A stretch of 64,000 nt of DNA, from assembly GCA_046349915.1 (NCBI GenBank), contig JAXMBL010000004.1:620001-684000 (forward strand), in the 5' to 3' direction. Below the pieces are notes generated by a model that worked only from the letters and a program-made list of their open reading frames with translations, did not search any database and was not told where the DNA came from. Position numbers and translations under genes: made by a program. The DNA is from CAIXSC01 sp046349915 (GTDB lineage Bacteria; Planctomycetota; Planctomycetia; Pirellulales; Pirellulaceae). Positions 56,501-63,853 of the stretch are shown here, piece by piece (the stretch's first letter is position 1; every line of letters starts with the position of its first letter).

Positions 56501-57523
56501 CTGCCTGAAGATGCGTTCGCTGGGTTTTTGCCGCCGAACGACTCCACGGGGCGCGGCAATGGGTTCGTCACCTACAAAGTGTTTCCACGGACCGATCGGC
56601 CGAACGGAACCGCGATCGACCAGCAGGCATCGATTGTGTTCGACACCAACAACCCGATCGTCACGAACATCTACAGCAACCAACTCGACACGGCTCCGCC
56701 CACCAGCGCGGTACTCGCATTACCGGCCGCCACCTCGAACACCACGTTTGTCGTCTCGTGGGCGGGCAGCGATGTGAATGGCAGCGGCGTGGCGAGCTAC
56801 GACGTCTATGTTTCGGACAACGGCCAGCCATTCGTCTTATGGCAATCGCGTACAGCGCAGACTACGGCCAGCTACTCGGGACAAATCAATCACGAGTATC
56901 GGTTCTTCAGCGTGGCGTACGATCGAGTTGGTCATGCCGAGCCGACGCCCGGAACGGTTGACGCTCAGGTCTTGGTCACTGCCTCGCCCTGGCGCAATCC
57001 CAGGAATCCCTTGGATGTCGATGACAGCGGCTCCGTCGTGCCGCGGGACGCCCTGCTTGTCATTGGTGAATTGAATGATCCCCAGATCCGTGATGCGTCG
57101 GGACGCATGCCTGTCTATCGAATGTCCGAACAGCAGTTCTATCTGGACGTGACGGGCGATGGGTTCCTCGTGCCGCTGGACGCTCTGCTGGTCATCAACT
57201 TCATCAATGGAGTCAGCGAAGCAGAGGGCGAGGCGGAGGGCCTCACAAGCTGGTTTAGAAGCCTCGATGCCGGGCTGACTTGGTTGGCTGAGTCCCCCGC
57301 GATGAGCGTCGACGCGTCGTCCCCTACCCACGCTTCCTCATCACAACTGCCCGCCGCTCCGCTAGCGACTCAGGGCACCTTGGCTTGGTCAGTCGACTCT
57401 GACCAATCCACGTTAGTCGTTCGTCCACGGCATTTGAATCGCAAGGACGCTCAACCGAACGTCAGCGAATTCGAAGAACTGATCGACGAACTGGCAGCGG
57501 ATGTCGTCGCGGCTTTACGCTAG
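47540..57523 (+). CDS. giant Rhs/YD-repeat surface protein with dockerin C-terminus
   Basis: 3327 residues. The basic N-terminus leads to ERLENRNLFA, the LExR-type sorting motif. In order: TolB-like propeller repeats (S-x-DGRYVVF type, about 50-1050); a LamG-like domain (about 1090-1310); an SdrD-type module (VYLDANGNRLFDPGE); a CARDB-like domain (about 1410-1530); a prepeptidase-like domain; the Rhs opening PFGRGWSHNWD near 1960; YD repeats (about 2030-2660); the Rhs core ending SPLSGQFTSDDPIG (near 2720) and FVDPQG; a polyproline tract; a DPNDI-type beta domain; a fibronectin-like domain; and two dockerin-like repeats (DVDDSGSVVPRDALL, DVTGDGFLVPLDALL) near 3155-3220. No toxin domain follows the core. 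It is probably a surface or wall protein. GGAAGGA precedes the start. Confidence 0.9.
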   Translation: MHRPSNKYSARRVPHATRRTQRKLLERRSLFLERLENRNLFATVSAINFADESYFGDTSGGDSVLASATNLGPSVTADGQRILFQSAAPDLVPNDFNNATDVFLYDRGTGAVTLVTGNAQGTRASQRGGFDAVMTPDGRYVVFRSDSNDMTSNPINNFFFGQHRIFWKDLVTGEVRQVNVTPDGADTGAADSASISDDGRYVLFRSLEGNAITPSAGMTSNSQYFLRDMTTGTTELVSRTAAGQFANRGMGEGRISGDGSTVVFETDADDLDPRDANTASDLFAYDVATRQVRLVTVSADGSAAAGGQPVIGPRPISADGRYVVYHAFETTAVTQNTAFQRNAFLFDRVTQTTTLLSANVDGDSGTDGMNVSITANGQWVTFLSGAPELPTGVDDSNNNTDVILSDVRNLSAITHRLVSANAAGNNGGNDHSGQSQYPFDFSGGFPQATPDGRFVVFEGSATDLASGVTDANDGFTAAFGNFRRDVFVRDTLLGQTRYVSISPSGTTSGNNGSYTPVISADGSIVAFESLADDLAPGQTDGNRRKDVLVRDLNINVTELASVRSPFFPTEIVPPDGYQSLQAVTPDGRYVLFTALSPELAPEIENSSAPNLYLADRTTGAIELVSLLPDGSAAGSVGSASAISADGRFVAFWSEAALNADVDPVGRPQLYRRDLITRTTVMVTVSTNPEQGSVISSFGGEQAVAMSADGRFITWHSDAGDLIPGFVDNNGAGVDVFVRDMALGVTRLASHAASSLTASGDGTSLSPQISADGSRVAFLTAATNVQAGVTDVNGEGDLAIFSWADGSVRYASVTPAGTSTGNLGVVLFDLASGGEFVAFQSRASNLTSINTNDNDTAYRRDLVTGETDLVAIDMEGGAANSAAWWPSISGDGRVVIFESRATDLVTIPIPQFSTQVYARDYGGATPVTSLVTVRVDGTAGAAGDSSAGATSGPMARITDDGRYVAFLSESDELTTEYVDANGGFAADLFLRDLAIGRTVLASPSNTGTTGADAGIAAGQFGRAGDYFIAANKPVVVFDSPAANLVNGDRNGESDLLAFEVVGGGVIAGSILSDPNGDGVSSDAGPGPGNALLFSASGGYVRVPNHASIDPTAAGTLSAWVKFDYTPSALNRTMSIVGTPGYDQAFELIGGPETNKFRFYAGSDSIFAESTTEIQAGVWYHVAGTYTANGSLRLYVNGQLEGTVAIPGITRTASGNPLEIGGSSIRFLGQRLEGTVDEVQVWNIARSASDIQATFNRQLTGTETGLSAYYTFAESNGRAVVDRTGKGRDGEFVGYTSLSGGPVRLASTAPLTGPAGQAGGANLEPGLAYWRVYLDANGNRLFDPGETSVQTDAYGEYRFTNLAAGNYSVRAVLPNGFRQTAPLGDLRSRSVTLSTDASRSSDNTFFVQRAPADLDVTLVTAPATATPGRPVTVTWQVRNAGDSPVTAATQDAVYLSADDTLDSSDLLVATFSRSSPLAAGDIYSGSATFELPAVASGSYRVFVVADRRYQTPNENNRANNIEASSATMAVSVPTLAVGASTSGVFAPTDANRYFRVSVARGQTVVLTLDSASASGATELFLARNRLPSFGDFDDISVVPGPDQTLVLRDAQPGDYYVLARGRSGGAASAAFTLSATAATFGLTGIDTPTGGAGGRVTVEVRGNLFTPSTVFTLVRGGVSIAAATVDFRDSGLAYVTFDLTSVTPATFDLRAVDGANQSVLSAAFQATSPPLAVVNPYDIRLITPAALRQGRTSSVLVRYTNTTNVDQPAPLLELRANTRIRLAEQASFSGAFNVESGIDFLAIASDGPAGVLRPGQTGEQRIFFQTEPGEGGVDIQFSVNILDPQGATSVDWNAFKAAMRPSTVPTDAWDAIFANFLNEVGATTGDYVRLLGANATYLGNLGIRTADVGRLIAFEMLQASAGLIGVQPVTVTDATLATPGADLLFVRSFRGDIAGRYQVGPFGRGWSHNWDTVAATDGGGNVTIRQGSGYRYFSRLADGSYLGAAAETAVLTVVAGRYQLRAADGTVTQFRADGRLDFVEDRNGNRVTAGFDGDGRLVTLSHNTAGVNLTLAYNAAGRIASLTESTGRTVTYAYDVAGQHLTGYTDRYGSHSYSYVTGQGNAREHALAEIAYADGTHLRFAYDTLGRVIEQKQDGDQLRVSFAYDAAGGVAITPDASGPVSILFNDAARPELVRDALGRTTRYDYDANDQLAQLIIPSGATYAYTYCACGVPTSITDPLGRTVRMSYDDEYQNLVALTDAKGITTNYGYDDRGNLAAITYADGSRETFTADPLGNVAAASNRRGRAISYQYDVRGRLTGKTFADGVMQTYEYDARDNLIKATEDGQDTLFEYDSVNDTLTQVTYPNGRFLRFEYNSAGQRTSSVDQDGFTTNYAYDALGRLDRLTDGNGALVVDYDYDPAGIITRRSNGNGTATTYVYDSANQLIELTHLAPGGTVNSKFVYAYDVDGQRISSTLTDNTAATADGTTTYGYDAIGQLTSITLPNGRTIAYQYDVNGNRTRVVDSLLGTTDYESNVLNQVTRAGETTFVYDPDGNLIRISDGTSVTSFTYDDENQLIASNGPNGSFRYEYNAFGVRDAFTHDGVRTEFLIDPTSVNRVAAEYGAGGSLLANYRVGLGLASRVATGGSTSYYDFDAMGNTVGLTNAAGVYVNRYSYLPFGETTVVSAGVPNLFQFVGQFGVQTPGDGLKLMTYRNYSPLSGQFTSDDPIGIAGGDVNVRRFVGNRPIQFVDPQGTDGYYVDANGNLVKEPDNPLIEWMKKKIVDDKPTDGRDYDFPTSPDAKSQGEGFLKNQKRLTDQFDGFLNLPNFRPWGSPPAPPPPPPPPSPPLPPPPPAVPRIPFGDWISPIIRAFDPNDITGPAGVGAERFVRVADPMPYTIRFENISTATAPAQEVFVTHQLDADLDFNTFQLGDFGWGGVTVDVPDGLQSFITSVETANLDGSPLIVDVTVEFVAADGRVIWTFRSRDPQTGLLPEDAFAGFLPPNDSTGRGNGFVTYKVFPRTDRPNGTAIDQQASIVFDTNNPIVTNIYSNQLDTAPPTSAVLALPAATSNTTFVVSWAGSDVNGSGVASYDVYVSDNGQPFVLWQSRTAQTTASYSGQINHEYRFFSVAYDRVGHAEPTPGTVDAQVLVTASPWRNPRNPLDVDDSGSVVPRDALLVIGELNDPQIRDASGRMPVYRMSEQQFYLDVTGDGFLVPLDALLVINFINGVSEAEGEAEGLTSWFRSLDAGLTWLAESPAMSVDASSPTHASSSQLPAAPLATQGTLAWSVDSDQSTLVVRPRHLNRKDAQPNVSEFEELIDELAADVVAALR

Positions 57524-57560
57524 TCTAGCCGACAATGAAGCTTCATCGACCAACGTTAGT

Positions 57561-58466
57561 TCACTCTTCCTTAACGGTTCCCAGTGAATCGCCTGAACGA
57601 TCGTGCCGGCTAGGTGAGTAAGCGGTGGAGACGATATGCCAAACCGTGTCCGCCATGCGTTGATGGCCGGACTGCGAGAGATGAATTGAATCGAGCGTTG
57701 CGTCACCGCCGGCGATTACCGACAGGAAGATTCGTTTCGGCAGTAAGATTGCGTTGTGCTTCGCCGCCAACGTTCGCTGAATGCGGCCGAACTCGTGATA
57801 GAACGGTGGAAGAGGCAGTTCGAACATCACGATCTGGCGATCTTTACGCACCAAGTAAGACAACAGCGCATCCAAATCGGTCTCGAACTTGGCCGCGGTT
57901 GTCGACCCCAGAATGTCATTCCCGCCAATCTCGACAATGATTATCGAGTTATCGATGGCATGCGACTTTGCCCGCTTCAACGCGGACTCGGCCGTGTCGC
58001 CCATGTGTGAAATGTCTTGAACCAGCAGGTGATGTTGTCGAGCAAGAATCGTGGGCCAGGTCTCGGCCTTCTCATCTCCCCCCACTCCGGCAGTAACCGA
58101 ATCGCCGAGGATCGTGAGCTTTCTGTCGCTCACGGGCGCGATGGTCGGAATGACGTGATACGGAACTTCCATCGCCGCAGCCAGCAACCATACCGCTATC
58201 GTGGCGTACATGGTTGGTCGACGCCATGTCTGCTTGGAACGCATAACGAACCAAGACAATGTCACCACGGTTCCCGCTGCGTAGAGCCAATAAGGAATCG
58301 CCGTCGACGAGATGACGATGGCGATCACTCCCAGTAGAAATGACAACAGACTGATGCGTCGGATAATCGCATGAGTCGAGTTGGCCGCAACGATCGCGAG
58401 AATCAACAGAGCGATTCCGCTAAAGAAAGCGTGACCGCTGACGATGTGATAGACCAGCGAGTTCAT
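57561..58466 (-). CDS. membrane-anchored SGNH hydrolase
   Basis: 301 residues. Four hydrophobic segments fill residues 1-110. The catalytic domain has the SGNH set: Ser123 in GDSVTAG, Asn183 in GGND, and Asp258/His261 in DSIHLS. It probably hydrolyses an ester or acetyl group on a surface polymer or lipid. The N-terminal membrane part is not common in simple GDSL esterases. It is convergent with the Rhs gene, 37 bases away. Confidence 0.82.
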   Translation of the reverse strand: MNSLVYHIVSGHAFFSGIALLILAIVAANSTHAIIRRISLLSFLLGVIAIVISSTAIPYWLYAAGTVVTLSWFVMRSKQTWRRPTMYATIAVWLLAAAMEVPYHVIPTIAPVSDRKLTILGDSVTAGVGGDEKAETWPTILARQHHLLVQDISHMGDTAESALKRAKSHAIDNSIIIVEIGGNDILGSTTAAKFETDLDALLSYLVRKDRQIVMFELPLPPFYHEFGRIQRTLAAKHNAILLPKRIFLSVIAGGDATLDSIHLSQSGHQRMADTVWHIVSTAYSPSRHDRSGDSLGTVKEE

Positions 58467-58923
58467 GGGGCAGATAGTTGGCGAAAGTCATTGCGGCGAT
58501 GCTTCACTGAGTCGCATGAAGCTACATCATAGACGTTCTCCGCGTCGATTTGTTTGCGCAGACGCCAGTCTTTGGACTGCGGCAGCCTGCTGCCGCTTTA
58601 CCTTTCCGCAGCCTGCTGCGGAACAACCTGGACCATGTTTCCCGCCACGCACGTTCCTCGGCAGAGGGCTGCCGAGACCAGAGCGGCAGCAGGCTGCCGC
58701 AGTCCAAAGAACACGAATCTGTTTTTCTACATCCCCAAGTACTTTCTGGTCGAGTTCGTACATGGACTTCGTCTCGCTAGCGGCGCCTGTGACGAATGCC
58801 AGTGCTGCCTTGACTAAGGAGGTAAGCACCCCGATCATGACAGACAGGCCGTTTTCTGTTCATGCCAGTTTCTTAGGCTACCCAGTTTGACCCGCGAGGC
58901 CTTTCGGGAGTTCGGTTATACCC
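58467..58923. other. gap holding a multi-hairpin element
   Basis: About 457 bases. Apart from the structured element at 58571-58708 no gene or promoter is clear. The hydrolase gene that follows has only a distant GGGAG before its start. Confidence 0.6.
58571..58708. repeat. 138-bp element with 27-bp terminal inverted repeats and two inner hairpins
   Basis: A perfect 27-bp inverted repeat (58571-58597 and 58682-58708; starts TTTGGACTGCGGCAGCC) encloses TTCCGCAG-CCTG-CTGCGGAA (58604-58623) and CTCGGCAG-AGGG-CTGCCGAG (58657-58676). No transposase is inside, and no flanking target duplication was confirmed. It resembles a MITE or a structured RNA. Confidence 0.8.
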
Positions 58924-60627
58924 ATGAAAACCTATGGCACATTTCTCGTCTGGTTTGCGTGTTGCACGTCGCTGCTGGCCGAGGTCAAGACCGAGACGGT
59001 CGCCATCACGATGCGTGATGGGGTCAAGCTGGCGACCGATATCTACCGTGACGATGCGATGGGGCCGGCGCCTGTCGTTCTCACTCGCACCCCGTACGAT
59101 CGTACGAAACAAAAAGCGGTGGGCGAACGGTGGGCTAAAGCGGGCTACGTCTTCGTGGCGCAAGACTGTCGCGGCACGCGAGCCTCGGAGGGCGTGTTGG
59201 CCCCCTACAACAACGAAGGACAAGATGGGTTCGATACGATCGAGTGGATCACGCGGCAATCGTGGTGCAATGGTCGAGTGGGAATGATCGGCGGCTCGTA
59301 TGTCGGCGCCGTGCAGTGGCAAGCAGCCGCCGAGAATCCGCCAGGGTTGGTGGTCATCGCTCCTCAGGCCACTTGGAGCAGCTTCTATAGGAACCTGTAC
59401 CTAGGCGGCTCGGTGCGCCTGGCGTTGATCGCAAATTGGCTCGCTGGCAACACGCCCAAGCCAGACGGTCTCAAGCCCGCGGATATGGATGAAGCCCTGC
59501 TGCGGTTGCCGCTGAACGAGGTGGATCAAGCGATCGGTTGGCCCATGCCGTGGCTCGACGCCTACCTGACTCATCCCGAGCCAAATGGATTCTGGACACG
59601 ACTCGATCTGACCTCGCGGTTACCTGAACTGAAACTGCCCGTACTCCATGTCGTCGGCTATTACGATTTCTTTTCGCGCGAGTCGGTCGACAACTTTGTG
59701 ATGATGCAGCAACAAGCTCGTGATCCTCAGACTCGACGACAACAGCGACTCGTGCTGGGGCCATGGGATCACGGCACGATCGGCAAGTCGCAGGTAGCGG
59801 AGGTCGACTTCGGCGCCGATGCGGCGCTGGACATCGCCGCCATTCAGTTGGATTGGTTCGATCGGCATCTGAAACTGGATAAAGCGGCGCAGGCCAAGCC
59901 ATTTCCACCCGTGCTCTATTTTTCGATGGGAGACAACGTGTGGCGCGACGCTCAGCAATGGCCTCCGGAAGGGGTTGTGCCGACGTCGTTCTATTTGCAC
60001 TCGGATGGCAAAGCCAACTCGCGCCGCGGCACGGGAAGGTTATCGCGCGAGGCGCCGGCTGGTGAGCAGCCGGCGGATCGCTTTCGCGCCGATCCCGCGA
60101 ATCCCGTCCCCGCGTGCCCAGTCACGGCGACTCGACCTGTCAAAGCCGCGGTGTGGGGGCCTGTCGATCAATCTAAGTTGGAGGACCGAGAAGATGTCTT
60201 GGTCTACAGCAGTGGACCGCTCGCCGAACCGCTGACGTTTGCCGGCAATGTGGCGGCGAAACTCTCGGTTAGCACCGACACGGTCGACGCCGATTGGGTG
60301 GTGAAATTGGTCGACGTTCACCCCGACGGCTTTTCGCAAAATCTAGCGATGGGCATCCAACGAGGACGCTATCGTCGCTCGCTGCTCGAACCCGAGCTGA
60401 TGAAGCCGGGCGAAATCTACGAGATCACGGTCGATCTCGGGCCCTGTGCGGCGACGATTGCGAAGGGGCATCAATTGCGAGTCGATATTTGCGGCTCACT
60501 GTTCCCGCTGCACGACCGTAACCCGAATACGGCCGAGGGCATTTTCAGCGGCAAGACCGCGGTTGCGAACGAGCAAGTGCATCACCAGCCCGATGCTCTT
60601 TCGCAACTCATCCTGCCATTGAAGTGA
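58924..60627 (+). CDS. secreted CocE/NonD-type alpha/beta hydrolase (S15 peptidase family)
   Basis: 567 residues with a signal peptide (TFLVWFACCTSLLA). The catalytic Ser125 is in GGSYVG, the oxyanion Tyr is in RTPYDR, the acid Asp is in VVGYYDFF and His is in LGPWDHG. The C-terminal jelly-roll (FAGNVAAKLSVSTDTVDADW) is the X-Pro dipeptidyl-peptidase C-domain. Family members cleave Xaa-Pro dipeptides or small esters such as cocaine or beta-lactam acyl groups; the natural substrate here is unknown. The two-component pair starts 68 bases downstream. Confidence 0.85.
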   Translation: MKTYGTFLVWFACCTSLLAEVKTETVAITMRDGVKLATDIYRDDAMGPAPVVLTRTPYDRTKQKAVGERWAKAGYVFVAQDCRGTRASEGVLAPYNNEGQDGFDTIEWITRQSWCNGRVGMIGGSYVGAVQWQAAAENPPGLVVIAPQATWSSFYRNLYLGGSVRLALIANWLAGNTPKPDGLKPADMDEALLRLPLNEVDQAIGWPMPWLDAYLTHPEPNGFWTRLDLTSRLPELKLPVLHVVGYYDFFSRESVDNFVMMQQQARDPQTRRQQRLVLGPWDHGTIGKSQVAEVDFGADAALDIAAIQLDWFDRHLKLDKAAQAKPFPPVLYFSMGDNVWRDAQQWPPEGVVPTSFYLHSDGKANSRRGTGRLSREAPAGEQPADRFRADPANPVPACPVTATRPVKAAVWGPVDQSKLEDREDVLVYSSGPLAEPLTFAGNVAAKLSVSTDTVDADWVVKLVDVHPDGFSQNLAMGIQRGRYRRSLLEPELMKPGEIYEITVDLGPCAATIAKGHQLRVDICGSLFPLHDRNPNTAEGIFSGKTAVANEQVHHQPDALSQLILPLK

Positions 60628-60695
60628 GACGAAAGCAGGACAGCGACTGGAACCGCGGTCCGACAGCCATAATCGCTCGTGTGGGGACATGACGC

Positions 60696-62024
60696 ATGAA
60701 TCTCGTCGCCCGAAATCGCTCGCTGGAGACTCCATCGGCTCCTCGCACGGAGTCCGCATGCGCCCTGGTCCCAGTCGTTGTTGAGGCGAGGGCGAATGCC
60801 GAGATCATGTTTCAACGATTGGAGGATGCGGGCTGTCCGCTTGCCCCGCCGATGCGGGAGCGTATGCGGTTCGAGGCGCTGCTGGCCGATTTGTCGGCGA
60901 CGTTCGTCAACGTCTCCGCCGACCAAGTCGACAGTCAGATCATGGTCGGGCTGCGGCAGATCGTGGAGTTCCTGGGGATCGACCGTAGCGGGTTGGGGCA
61001 AGTTGTGCCGGGTGAAAATAACATACTAATAACCCACTCGTATCAGGTTGAAGGAGTGCCTCCAACTCCCGGGGGCATATTGGAGTTCCAGTTTCCTGTA
61101 TATGCTCGGAAAATTCACGAGGGCGCGCCGATCCGGTTGCCGGATGACATACAAGACATCCCCGAGGCTGCGGCGGAACGAGAGTACCTGTCGCGGTCTG
61201 GGCTCAAATCCCAATTGACAATTCCCCTCAGAGCGGCAGGGTCCATTGTGGGCGGGATCGGATTTGCTTCCTTCCGAACTCGGATCGAGTGGCCGGACGA
61301 GTTGGTCCAGCGACTTCGCTTAATTGGCGACATCTTTACCAACGCGTTGGCTCGCAAGCAAACCGATGAAGTTCTGCGGGCTCTTTCCGCGAAACTGCTC
61401 GCGTCCCAGGAAGAGGAGCGGCGGCGGCTTGCCCGCGAGATGCACGACGATTGGACTCAGCGACTCGCAGTCCTTGGTTTGGATGTGGCGATGTTGGAAA
61501 AGTCGCTAGGGGATCGTCAGGTCGCGGCGCCCTTGATTCGCACGATTCAGGATCGGTTGATTAACTTATCCCGAGATGTGCACGATCTGTCTCGGCAATT
61601 GCACCCGGCCATTCTGGAGGATCTTGGCCTCGTCGAAGCGTTGAGGTCGGAGTGTTTGGCCTTCTCGCGACGAGAGCAGATCGCGGTCGAGTTTCAGGCC
61701 GATTCGCTGACGCGCGCTGTCGCCCCCGACGCGGGACTTTGCATCTATCGAGTGGCTCAAGAGGCCCTGCGCAATCTCGCCAAGCATGCGGCGGTATCCA
61801 AGTGCTGGGTGACCCTCGCGGTAGTCGCCAAGCGACTGGAGCTGACGGTCCGGGACGAAGGGATCGGCCTCGATCCGACCAGGAATCGACAAATAGCGGG
61901 GATTGGGTTGGCCAGCATGCGCGAGCGAATTCGCCTCGTGGGGGCCAATCTCGCGATCACCTCGGCGCCAGGCCAAGGTACAACCATCGTAGTGAGCGTC
62001 CCGTGGGAAGATGAGAACTCATGA
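60696..62024 (+). CDS. GAF-domain sensor histidine kinase, NarX/HisKA_3 type
   Basis: 442 residues with no membrane segment. A GAF-like domain covers about 50-215 (FEALLADLSATFVNVSADQV, SRSGLKSQLTIPLRAAGSIV). The H-box is LAREMHDDWTQRLAVLGLDV with phospho-acceptor His near 250, of the HisKA_3 type used with LuxR-type regulators. HATPase_c has LRNLAKHAAVSK, VRDEGIGLDP and IGLASMRERI. It should phosphorylate the response regulator encoded next; the genes overlap by four bases. The signal bound by the GAF domain is unknown. Confidence 0.88.
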   Translation: MNLVARNRSLETPSAPRTESACALVPVVVEARANAEIMFQRLEDAGCPLAPPMRERMRFEALLADLSATFVNVSADQVDSQIMVGLRQIVEFLGIDRSGLGQVVPGENNILITHSYQVEGVPPTPGGILEFQFPVYARKIHEGAPIRLPDDIQDIPEAAAEREYLSRSGLKSQLTIPLRAAGSIVGGIGFASFRTRIEWPDELVQRLRLIGDIFTNALARKQTDEVLRALSAKLLASQEEERRRLAREMHDDWTQRLAVLGLDVAMLEKSLGDRQVAAPLIRTIQDRLINLSRDVHDLSRQLHPAILEDLGLVEALRSECLAFSRREQIAVEFQADSLTRAVAPDAGLCIYRVAQEALRNLAKHAAVSKCWVTLAVVAKRLELTVRDEGIGLDPTRNRQIAGIGLASMRERIRLVGANLAITSAPGQGTTIVVSVPWEDENS

Positions 62025-62659
62025 GCCGTTATCGAGTCTTGATCGCCGACGACCACTGCATCTTCGCCGAGGGATTGCGCGCCGTACTCGAACCGGAGTT
62101 CGAGGTAGTGGGGTATGTTGGGAATGGTAAAGAGATGGTCGAGTCGGCGGTTGCGCTTCAACCGGACGTGGTGGTTGCCGACGTCAGCATGCCGTTGCTC
62201 AACGGGATCGATGCCGTGGCGCGTCTGCGCGAATTGGGCGTGACGGCCCGAGTTGTCATGCTGACTCAACACTGGGATGTTTCCTACGCTCGCCGGGCGC
62301 TGGCGGCTGGGGCGATGGGGTATGTCTTGAAGAACGCCGCCTCTGCCGAACTGATCGCGGCTGTTCGCGAAGCAGTGCAGAGTCGGACTTACGTGACGCC
62401 GTTGATTGCCGGCGAACTGCTTCAGGCCTATCGTGAAAGTGAATCGTCGGAGAGCGAGGAACGCTTGTTGACGGTGCGACAGCGAGAGGTATTGAAGTTA
62501 GTGGCCGAGGGGTGCTCGGCGAAAACAATTGCCGCCAAGCTGGATATCTCGGTCCGGACGGCCGAGGCGCACAAGGCGAACGTGATGGCGGCCCTGGGGG
62601 TCGCTTCGACCGCCGAGCTAGTTCAGTACGCCATTCGGCACGGCATCATTTCTGTGTGA
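62021..62659 (+). CDS. NarL/FixJ family response regulator
   Basis: 212 residues. The receiver has the acidic pair in LIADDH, the phospho-acceptor Asp54 in VVVADVSMP, a Thr in MLTQH and Lys in VLKNA. The LuxR-type HTH (LTVRQREVLKLVAEGCSAKT to SVRTAEAHKANVMAALG) lies at about 148-205. It binds DNA when phosphorylated by the upstream kinase, to which it is coupled by an ATGA overlap. Targets are not visible; the CocE-like or SnoaL-like neighbours are candidates. Confidence 0.92.
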   Translation: MSRYRVLIADDHCIFAEGLRAVLEPEFEVVGYVGNGKEMVESAVALQPDVVVADVSMPLLNGIDAVARLRELGVTARVVMLTQHWDVSYARRALAAGAMGYVLKNAASAELIAAVREAVQSRTYVTPLIAGELLQAYRESESSESEERLLTVRQREVLKLVAEGCSAKTIAAKLDISVRTAEAHKANVMAALGVASTAELVQYAIRHGIISV

Positions 62660-62859
62660 AGGTTCTGAAAGCGCCCACTAGTCCACTAGGTATTGCGCAA
62701 TGCGCAGTCCGCTGTCCGTAGTTTTGCGAATGTTCCGCCGCGGTATTTCCGCCGGATAATGTTTCAACGGCTCGGAACGCTTCCTCGACCGTTCCGTCCT
62801 GGTTTCGGCCTACGCGATCGGCGGCGGTGAGTCCGTGCCGTCGTAAGGGGAGGTGGGGC

Positions 62860-62952
62860 ATGAAGATTGGACGCTTGCTCGCGGGTGTTCGCGGTCTTCG
62901 TCGAGTGTCTCTACTTTCGGAGACGCTCCGAGTATTCGTTTGGAAGGAGTGA
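62860..62952 (+). CDS. possible 30-residue leader peptide
   Basis: ATG 62860 follows GGGGAGG at good spacing. The frame reads MKIGRLLAGVRGLRRVSLLS to VFVWKE and stops three bases before the SnoaL-like start; its last codons contain that gene's GGAAGGAG ribosome site. Such an overlap can couple translation. No conservation can be checked, so chance is quite possible. Confidence 0.35.
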   Translation: MKIGRLLAGVRGLRRVSLLSETLRVFVWKE

Positions 62953-62955
62953 CCC

Positions 62956-63846
62956 ATGAGGACGCTATTGTTGGCAATTCTGCTGGTCGCCTTGAGTGCC
63001 GCGGCCGCGTACAGCGCGGAAGGAATTCCGCAGGGGGACGAGGAGGCGGCAATTCGTAAAGCCGTCGAGTCCTATGTGGTCGCCTTCAATCAAGGCGACG
63101 CGAAGGCGCTCGCGACACTGTGGTCTCCCGAGGCGGTTTACACGAACCCTCTGAGCGGGATGCTAGTAGTTGGCCGCGCCGCGATCGAGAAGCAGTTCGC
63201 AAGCATCTTTGCAGATGAACAAAAAGTCCAGTTGGCGGCGACGACTGAATCAATCCGCTTTCTCTCGCCAGGAGTCGCCGTGGAGAACGGTACTGCCAAA
63301 TTGTTGCGCGGTGGGAAAGAAGTGGAGCAATCCAGCTATACGGCTATCTATGTCAAGCGCGATGGCCAATGGCTGTTGGACCGCGTCACTGAAGAGGATT
63401 TGGTCGAGCCTCCTTCCCACTACGAACAACTGAAACCGTTGGAGTGGCTCGTCGGACGCTGGACCGATCAAGATGATCAAGCGACCGTGCTGACCGAGTG
63501 CCACTGGGCGAAGAACAACAATTTCCTCGTGCGTTCGTTCACCGTGCAAATTCGCGATCGCATCGACATGGCCGGAATACAGGTCGTCGGCTGGGATCCG
63601 GCAGCCAAACGAGTTCGTTCGTGGGTCTTCGATTCGGATGGTGGATTCGGGGAAGGAACTTGGACGAATAAGGGCGACCGCTGGCACATCCAACTCCAGG
63701 GTGTTCTCGCGGATGGCCGCAAAACTTCAGCCATCACCATCATGACTCGGTTGGATGCCAACACGTGCACGCTGCAGAGCGTGAGTCGGACTGTAGACGG
63801 CGAGCTGCTGCCGAACATCGACGAAGTCAAAATCCACAAGGAATAA
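62956..63846 (+). CDS. secreted SnoaL/DUF4440-like protein
   Basis: 296 residues. A signal peptide (LLLAILLVALSAAAAYS) is cut near residue 20. Residues about 28-150 are a cone-shaped NTF2-like domain (IRKAVESYVVAFNQGDAKAL, YTNPLSGMLVVGRAAIEKQF, SYTAIYVKRDGQWLLDRV) of the SgcJ/EcaC group. The C-terminal half (LEWLVGRWTDQDDQAT and later GIQVVGWDPAAKRVRSWVFD) is a second beta-rich domain, like those found on many planctomycete NTF2 proteins. A small-molecule-binding or isomerase role is only suggested by the fold. The next gene starts 7 bases on. Confidence 0.8.
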   Translation: MRTLLLAILLVALSAAAAYSAEGIPQGDEEAAIRKAVESYVVAFNQGDAKALATLWSPEAVYTNPLSGMLVVGRAAIEKQFASIFADEQKVQLAATTESIRFLSPGVAVENGTAKLLRGGKEVEQSSYTAIYVKRDGQWLLDRVTEEDLVEPPSHYEQLKPLEWLVGRWTDQDDQATVLTECHWAKNNNFLVRSFTVQIRDRIDMAGIQVVGWDPAAKRVRSWVFDSDGGFGEGTWTNKGDRWHIQLQGVLADGRKTSAITIMTRLDANTCTLQSVSRTVDGELLPNIDEVKIHKE

Positions 63847-63853
63847 CCGAGCC

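Noticed and set aside
55109..56683. 524-residue minus-strand frame inside the Rhs gene
   Set aside because: Antisense shadow with Arg/Val-rich composition from GC-rich codons; the plus frame has clear YD repeats.
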